From NCBI GenBank assembly GCA_028818155.1, contig JAPPOH010000002.1, forward strand, positions 97,023 through 161,022: 64,000 bases of DNA, given 5' to 3'. Under the pieces are notes generated by a model that was not told the origin of the DNA, did not search any database, and saw nothing but the letters and a program-made list of their open reading frames with translations. The position numbers and the translations under genes were made by a program. The number at the start of each line of letters is the position of its first letter. Position 1 is the stretch's first letter. The stretch is from Candidatus Woesearchaeota archaeon. GTDB lineage: Archaea; Nanobdellota; Nanobdellia; Woesearchaeales; UBA525. Positions 59,361-64,000 of this stretch are shown here, piece after piece.

Positions 59361-60380
59361 ATAACGGACGATTGGTAGCCGCGGGCTGAATTGGTCGTTG
59401 CCTTCCAACTTACACCCCGGCCCCATCAAACCGATCTTCTATCGGAGTCCTGGCGTCTCTTTTCGAGGCGGGTTTCGCACTTAGATGCTTTCAGTGCTTA
59501 TCCCTTCACGCGTAGCTGCCCTGCCTGCCCTTCCGGACAACAGGTACACCAGAGGCGTGGGGTCATCGTTCCTCTCGTACTGAATGATCCTTCCTCTCAG
59601 ACGCTCGAACAAGTCCAGTAGATATCATACCAACTGCCTCGCAGCGTTGTGAACCCAGCTCACGATCCCTTTTAATGGGTGAACACCCCCACCCTTGGCC
59701 GCTTCTGCACAGCCAGGATAGGAAGAGCCGACATCGATGTAGCAAGCCGCGCCGTCGATATGAGCTCTCAGGCGCGACAACTCTGTTATCCCCGGAGTAA
59801 CTTTTCGGTCACATCTAGCCCTCAACAATAGGAGCTAAAGGATCGCTAGGCCCAGCTTTCGCTTCTGAAATCTGTCACATTGGGATTCCAGTCAGGCTGG
59901 CTTTTGCCCTTGCACTCTACACCGGATTTCTGACCCGGTTGAGCCAACCATTGGGCGCCACTGATATCTTTTCAGCGGCGTTCCACCCCAGACAAACTGT
60001 CCACCTAATGATGTCCCTCTTTCGAGGTGAGTGGCGTAAACATTAAAGGGAAGTGTTACACTTGTCGACTACACAAGAACTTGCGTCCTTGCTTAAAACG
60101 TCTCCTTCCTACACTATACACTAAAATTCACGTCACAACAACAGGCTACAGTAAAGTTTCACGGGGTCTTCGCTTCCCACTGGACTTCTCTGGCCTTTGC
60201 ACCAGAATGGGATTTTCGGAGGGTAATACGTAGGGACAGTGGAGACCTCGTTACGCCATTCATGCAGGCCGTCAATCAAACGGCAAGGCATTTCGTTCGA
60301 GTTGTTACTCCCAACTGTCGTTGGTGGCTGCATCATTTCTGTGCAGCTCTGCATGTCGCCATGCAGTTCGGACTGTATCT

Positions 60381-60863
60381 TCACGCGAAGCGTGTTTGGC
60401 ATGCAGTCTCTGAGGATTCCAAGTACTTTGGCGTGACTCGTCGATTCATCTTTGCTGCGAGCAATGCAATTTTCCGCAACCCGTTCCTTGTCAAGTGTTC
60501 TCGCTCATTCATGAGCGCAATCACCTGAGCAAAGAGCTCGAAATTGCGTTTCTTTGTTGTGTGCAATGGGTGTTTCTTGAAGAACCGAACCAAATGATTC
60601 AATTGCTCAATTCCTCGAACTCGAAGTTCGAGAATATCTCCATGGCTTTTCACGACAGCACCGCATTGTAACACAGATCGAATTTTGTGAAGTACTTCCT
60701 CGTCACGTTTATGCTGCGCGATCCTGACTTCAGGCAGGACTTGCCATCCTAGTGTCATTTTCGGCTGCTTATTAATCGCAACATGAAAGCATCCTTCACC
60801 ATCAACGAATCCTGCTATCCAATTCGCACTTGGCCTTTCCTGCTGATTGTCCGCACTTATCAC
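60381..60863 (-). CDS. LAGLIDADG homing endonuclease in the group I intron
   Basis: 160 aa from the GTG at 60863; a longer frame opens at 60956. The motif ANWIAGFVDGEGCFHVAI is a LAGLIDADG helix with catalytic Asp; only one such motif is seen, so it would act as a homodimer. A TATA box GTATTTAAAC (60889-60898) about 30 nt upstream and GGGTGA near -10 suggest an own promoter inside the intron. The C-terminus runs through R and P7/P8 of the ribozyme; the stop TGA is in P8. Confidence 0.85.
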   Translation of the reverse strand: MISADNQQERPSANWIAGFVDGEGCFHVAINKQPKMTLGWQVLPEVRIAQHKRDEEVLHKIRSVLQCGAVVKSHGDILELRVRGIEQLNHLVRFFKKHPLHTTKKRNFELFAQVIALMNEREHLTRNGLRKIALLAAKMNRRVTPKYLESSETACQTRFA

Positions 60864-60888
60864 ATTGTCACCCTGACAACACAGCGCG

Positions 60889-60898
60889 TTTAAATACG
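60889..60898 (-). promoter_or_regulatory. Internal TATA box of the intron endonuclease
   Basis: GTATTTAAAC on the minus strand, centred 30 nt before the GTG at 60863. It would allow endonuclease expression apart from rRNA transcription. Confidence 0.45.
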
Positions 60899-62997
60899 CT
60901 ACGCGCACATGTCCAGTGGTAGTGTAAGATACACGGATATTCCAGCATATAGCCAAATTTGTATCCCATCTTTCGATGACATAACTTGTTCATTCGACAA
61001 CTTCGGTACTCTGAACTGACTGTTTTGGGTCTTAAGGCAACGATTTCACCTTAAGAGAGTTATAGTTACCCCCGCCGTTTACCAGCCCTTAGCTCCGTTG
61101 AACCGGAGTTTTAGGTACTGACACTGGGCAGACGTCACCAACTATACACATCATTGCTGACTAGCAGTTGGCTAAGTTTTTGTTAAACAGTCGGGTCTCC
61201 CGAGTTATTGCACCCTACAGACGCATACGTATGTACACGAACGTAGGGATCCTTTCTACCGAAGGTACAGGACTAAATTGCCGAATTCCCTTACGTAGTT
61301 TTTCCCTTCACACCTGAGGTTTCTCACCTAGGGGCACCTGTGCTGGTTCTGGGTACGAATATTTTTGATCTGATTGTACTCCTTTTCACGGGTTCCAGGC
61401 ATCAACAGAATCCCAAATGGGACGCATCTGTGTGTTGCTCTCGTTCTCATCGTGACGATACTCCCGAGACCTGCACACATTCCCACGGCAGGAGCGCCGT
61501 GTCTATCTAGCCCAAAACGTCGGCGTACAACCTTGTGTCGCCACATATACAAAAATAGTATCGGAATATTAACCGATTGCCCTTTCGCGCTACACTCCAC
61601 TTAGGAGCTCGCTTAGGCTCGACTAACCCTCAACTGATCTACATTGTTGAGGAACCCTTGCCCTTCCGGTGACGTGGATTCTCACCACGCTCAGTTCCTA
61701 CTCTTACCAGGATTCTCATTACCGCACGGTCCACATATCCTCTCGGACACACTTCTCTCCATGCGGTACGCACAGCCTACCAGACATCTTGCGATGCTCT
61801 GAAGTATCGGTTATGTGTTTAGCCCCGTCCATTTTCGGCGCCATTACCCTTGACAAGTAAGCTTTTACGCACTTTTTAAAGAGTGGCTGCTTCTAAGCCA
61901 ATCTCCTCGCTGTCTATGGATAATGACAACCTTCACCCTTTCACACTCAACACATAATTAGGGACCTTAACTTCAGTTGGGGTTGTTCCCCTCTCCCTAC
62001 ACACCCTTACGACGTGCAGGCGTTTCCACGCGTCAACACTCGGCAGCGTTTCGGAGTTTGACAAAGAACCGAGCAGTCGCCCGCCCTAAATCCTCAATCA
62101 GTAACTCTACACGCCACCGCAGCTCAACGTAGACTTGACTACGGCCAACTTCGGCTGGAACCAGCTATCGCCGGTCTCGATTGGCTTTTTACCCCTAGCC
62201 CAAGGTTAGAAAAATCCATGCACGGAATACTTCTTCAGGCCTCCACGCTGTTTTACCAGCGCTTCACCTTACCCTGGGTTAGATCGACCGGCTTCGGGTC
62301 GTACACACGTGACTCACGGCACTTTCACACCGTGCTCCTCGTTACCTGCGAGCGATTGGTTTCCCTGCGGCTCCCTCTCAAGAGTTAGCCTCGCCACGCA
62401 TGTACACTCCCTGGCACGTTATTCAAAACGTACGATGCACATCCGAAGATGCGCATCTTTCTATAGCTATACGATTTCACGCTCTTTTGACACTCTGTGA
62501 AGAGTTCTTTTCAGCATTCCCTCACGGTACTAGTTTCGCTATCGGACTCACGACATATTTAGGGTTAGAGGTAGTTGACCCCCAACTTCACACGCCATTT
62601 CCAAGGCGTGCTACTCAGGAGACACACAAACCATCTCGTCTTTTGATTACGGGGCTATCACCCTCTGTAGCGCTCCGTTCCAGGAGACTTCATCTCAGAC
62701 AAGGACGGTCGAAAGTATGTCCTACAACACCACATCTCCACCGCCTTTCAGCGGAAGATTCAGTTTGCCCTGTGCTACGTTCAGTCGCTCTTACTTGCAG
62801 CATCCCAATTGGTTTCTTTTCCTGCAGGTACTAAGACGCTTCAATTCCCTGCGTTCGCCATCCTTACGGATTCGATGGGGAAGTCCCATTCGGAAATCCC
62901 GAGTTCAACACCTACGTGCGGCTCCCCCGGGCTTTGTGCAGCTTGTCACATCCTTCATCGCTGCGCGAGCCTAGCGATCCATCGTATAGCATTCTGG

Positions 62998-63018
62998 TGC
63001 TTTCCTCCTCCACGGTTC
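62998..63018. repeat. 23S processing stem, 5' arm
   Basis: 21-bp partner of 59340-59360; see that entry. Confidence 0.8.
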
Positions 63019-63144
63019 ATTGAACATAAAGTTCTCACCCGGATCCTCCATTTGGCAATGGAGAACCCTTTGAACTGCCACGCAGTTCCGTCCAGACTCA
63101 CAGTCTGAACGCATCGATTGATGAGTGTAATGGGTTGGGCCCAG

Positions 63145-63218
63145 TGGACCCGGCGGGATTCGAACCCACAGCCTCCCGCGTGCAAGGCGGGCGCTCTACC
63201 AGATTGAGCTACAGGCCC
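63145..63218 (-). tRNA. tRNA-Ala (UGC)
   Basis: 74 nt in the 16S-23S spacer. Acceptor GGGCCTG/CGGGTCC with the G3-U70 pair that identifies alanine, D arm with TGGTAGA, anticodon loop CTTGCAC (TGC) and T arm GGGTTCGAATCCC. Discriminator A73; CCA is not encoded. No intron. This position and identity are typical for archaeal rRNA operons. Confidence 0.95.
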
Positions 63219-63301
63219 CGGCCTGTGCCCAAACCCAAAAAAGAAAAATGAAGAAAAGACCCAAAAAAGTTGTTTTTCTCGTCCACGAATGGAAAAAGAA
63301 A

Positions 63302-64000
63302 AAGGAGGTGATCCAACCGCAGGTTCCCCTACGGTTACCTTGTGACGACTTAATCCACCTCACTGAGACTAGATTCAACATGCTCAAAAAAGCGTGTTTT
63401 ACCCAGACCCTGCTCGGTTGATTTGACGGGCATTGTCTTATTCGCTTCCGCGAGTTGACGTTCCCACCGTACGTACAGTTTTCCCGTATACGGCGAGCCC
63501 ATAGCATTTGCTACGGTCTGTCTCCTTCCCTCGAATGAGGTACTATGAAACAGGCTGACTTCCTATTGAAAATAGGATCTCCCAGGGTCACTTACAAGGC
63601 TGTTTCACCCATCCAAGTTGTGTTTTCACGACTATTTCCACGTACCACCGACCCGGATTACGTGTCATAGTCACACAGCATAAAGCATCCCTCACGGAAT
63701 ACGAGGCTGGGTTTTGTCTCAGGCCCTTCAGCGTTCTTGTTACCAAGAGACGCCTGCCTTTTTGACTACTAGGGCGGATTTGCACCGCCTAGTCTTGTAA
63801 GCTGCCTGGCACATTGTTTCGGTGTGTGCAAGGCGCAGGGACATATTCACCAGCAGATGATGACAGCTGATTACTAGGGATTCCGACGTCACGAGGCTGA
63901 GTTGCAAGCCTCGATCTGAACTGAGATAGGGTTTCGAGGATTCGCTTCTCCTTTCGGAGTTGCATCCCATTGTCCGTACCATTGTTGCGCGCGTGTAGCC
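63302..64000 (-). rRNA. 16S ribosomal RNA, 3' part with group II intron
   Basis: The 3' end reads AACCTGCGGTTGGATCACCTCC. The gene leaves the window on the right. The exon TGCACACACC (position about C1400) is followed by 389 nt of foreign sequence before GCCCGTCAAATC. All other visible parts match archaeal 16S. The anti-Shine-Dalgarno CCTCC is intact. Confidence 0.92.
63432..63820 (-). mobile_element. ORF-less group II intron in 16S rRNA
   Basis: 389 nt between C1400 and G1401. Domain V is at 63463-63497: a 9-bp lower stem CTCGCCGTA/TACGGTGGG holding a CGC triad with a G-U wobble, a short upper stem capped by a GAAAA loop, and the ACG bulge. A short domain VI (TCGC GGAA GCGA) and a 3' end in AAT follow. 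The 5' end GAAAC lacks the GUGYG consensus; a GTGCC lies 8 nt in. The boundaries rest on the universal 16S sequence. Confidence 0.75.

Larger units (their letters stand above)
60298..61047 (-). mobile_element. Group I intron after 23S position equivalent to U1931
   Basis: The 5' exon ends CTCTTAAGGT and the intron's internal guide GCCTTAAGA pairs with it over 9 bp, leaving a U-G pair at the splice site. The R element CAGAGACTGCA, P8 (CACGC/GCGTG) and S element GAAGATACAGTCC lie near the 3' end, and a Q-like ACAATCAGCAGG lies before the endonuclease. The last intron base is G (60298). The joined exon would read AAGGT-AACGAAAT, one base off the universal AAGGTAGCGAAAT. Confidence 0.88.
59361..62997 (-). 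rRNA. 23S ribosomal RNA, interrupted by a group I intron
   Basis: The complementary strand gives archaeal 23S: 5' region with ATCGCTAGGCTCGCGCAGCGATGAAGG, the H69-H71 region TAACTATAACTCTCTTAAGGT, and 3' end near 59361 with AATCGTCCGTTATTG. Without the 750-nt intron (60298-61047) the gene is about 2887 nt, the expected size. Ends are set by the flanking 21-bp processing stem; exact mature ends are uncertain by a few bases. Confidence 0.92.

Noticed and set aside
60298..61047. 23S insertion as a bulge-helix-bulge archaeal intron
   Set aside because: P1 with U-G splice pair, R/S elements, P8 and terminal G fit group I much better.
63432..63820. 16S insertion as a group I intron
   Set aside because: The 5' exon ends in C, no P1 guide or R/S elements were found, while a domain V is visible.
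59270..64000. 5S rRNA next to 23S
   Set aside because: No 5S-like sequence downstream of 23S within the window.
1..64000. CRISPR arrays, transposases, insertion sequences
   Set aside because: No regular repeat-spacer arrays and no transposase motifs were seen; XerA looks like the housekeeping recombinase.

Overview
The window is archaeal. It carries rRNA genes in the order 16S, tRNA-Ala, 23S, an exosome/proteasome superoperon (Rnp2, PsmA, SBDS, Rrp4, Rrp41, Rrp42), TFB, Rpo6, Rpo11, L40e, S17e, Alba, class I LysRS and archaeal-type ProRS. Most start codons lie about 25 nt downstream of a TATA-like box, as expected for leaderless archaeal transcripts. The many small orphan proteins, together with bacterial-looking ThyA, FolA, GlyA, FolC and MetK, suggest a DPANN archaeon (Woesearchaeota/Pacearchaeota-like). 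That placement is inference from gene content; no phylogeny was run.

Layout. 1-5.3 kb: orphan membrane and helical proteins, XerA, a lone HicB-like protein. 5.3-9.1 kb: a long glutaminase, a frameshifted small gene, two winged-helix proteins, an AT-rich spacer with 10-bp iterons every 45 bp, a METTL5-like methylase. 9.1-13.7 kb: redox genes (DoxX-like, VKOR, disulfide reductase-like flavoprotein, NDH-2). 13.8-20.7 kb: HAD phosphatase, polyprenol kinase, Rpo11, split NAD(P)HX repair enzymes, CBS pair, NTase/HEPN-like protein, L40e. 21-27 kb: a structured intergenic element, TFB, a pilin-like protein and an operon with HemK2 and a kinase-MGMT fusion. 27-32 kb: CutA and a folate/one-carbon group (folC opposite thyA-folA-glyA). 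32-50 kb: IleRS, ProRS, LysRS, Rpo6, the exosome/proteasome operon and MetK. 50-59 kb: orphan genes, Alba, S17e, NAD kinase, VapBC, a double Lrp regulator and a solitary solute-binding lipoprotein. 59.3-64 kb: rRNA genes on the minus strand.

The strongest unusual signals are in the rRNA genes and at two gene 3' ends. The 23S gene has a 750-nt group I intron (perfect P1 with a U-G pair at the splice site; R, S and P8 elements visible) with a LAGLIDADG endonuclease whose stop codon lies inside P8. The 16S gene has a 389-nt ORF-less insertion with a recognisable group II domain V. Two orphan genes, one a putative proteasome-like Ntn hydrolase, each sit between a host gene (metK; a solute-binding protein gene) and a second, slightly diverged copy of that host gene's last 33-52 bp, which looks like cassette insertion at gene 3' ends. 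A third locus, next to proS, has 14-bp direct repeats around a compact ncRNA candidate with its own TATA box and terminator-like hairpin.

Other points of note are a ribosomal protein L40e without its zinc cysteines beside another protein whose zinc knuckles also appear to be gone, and a PIN toxin ORF without a canonical start codon.
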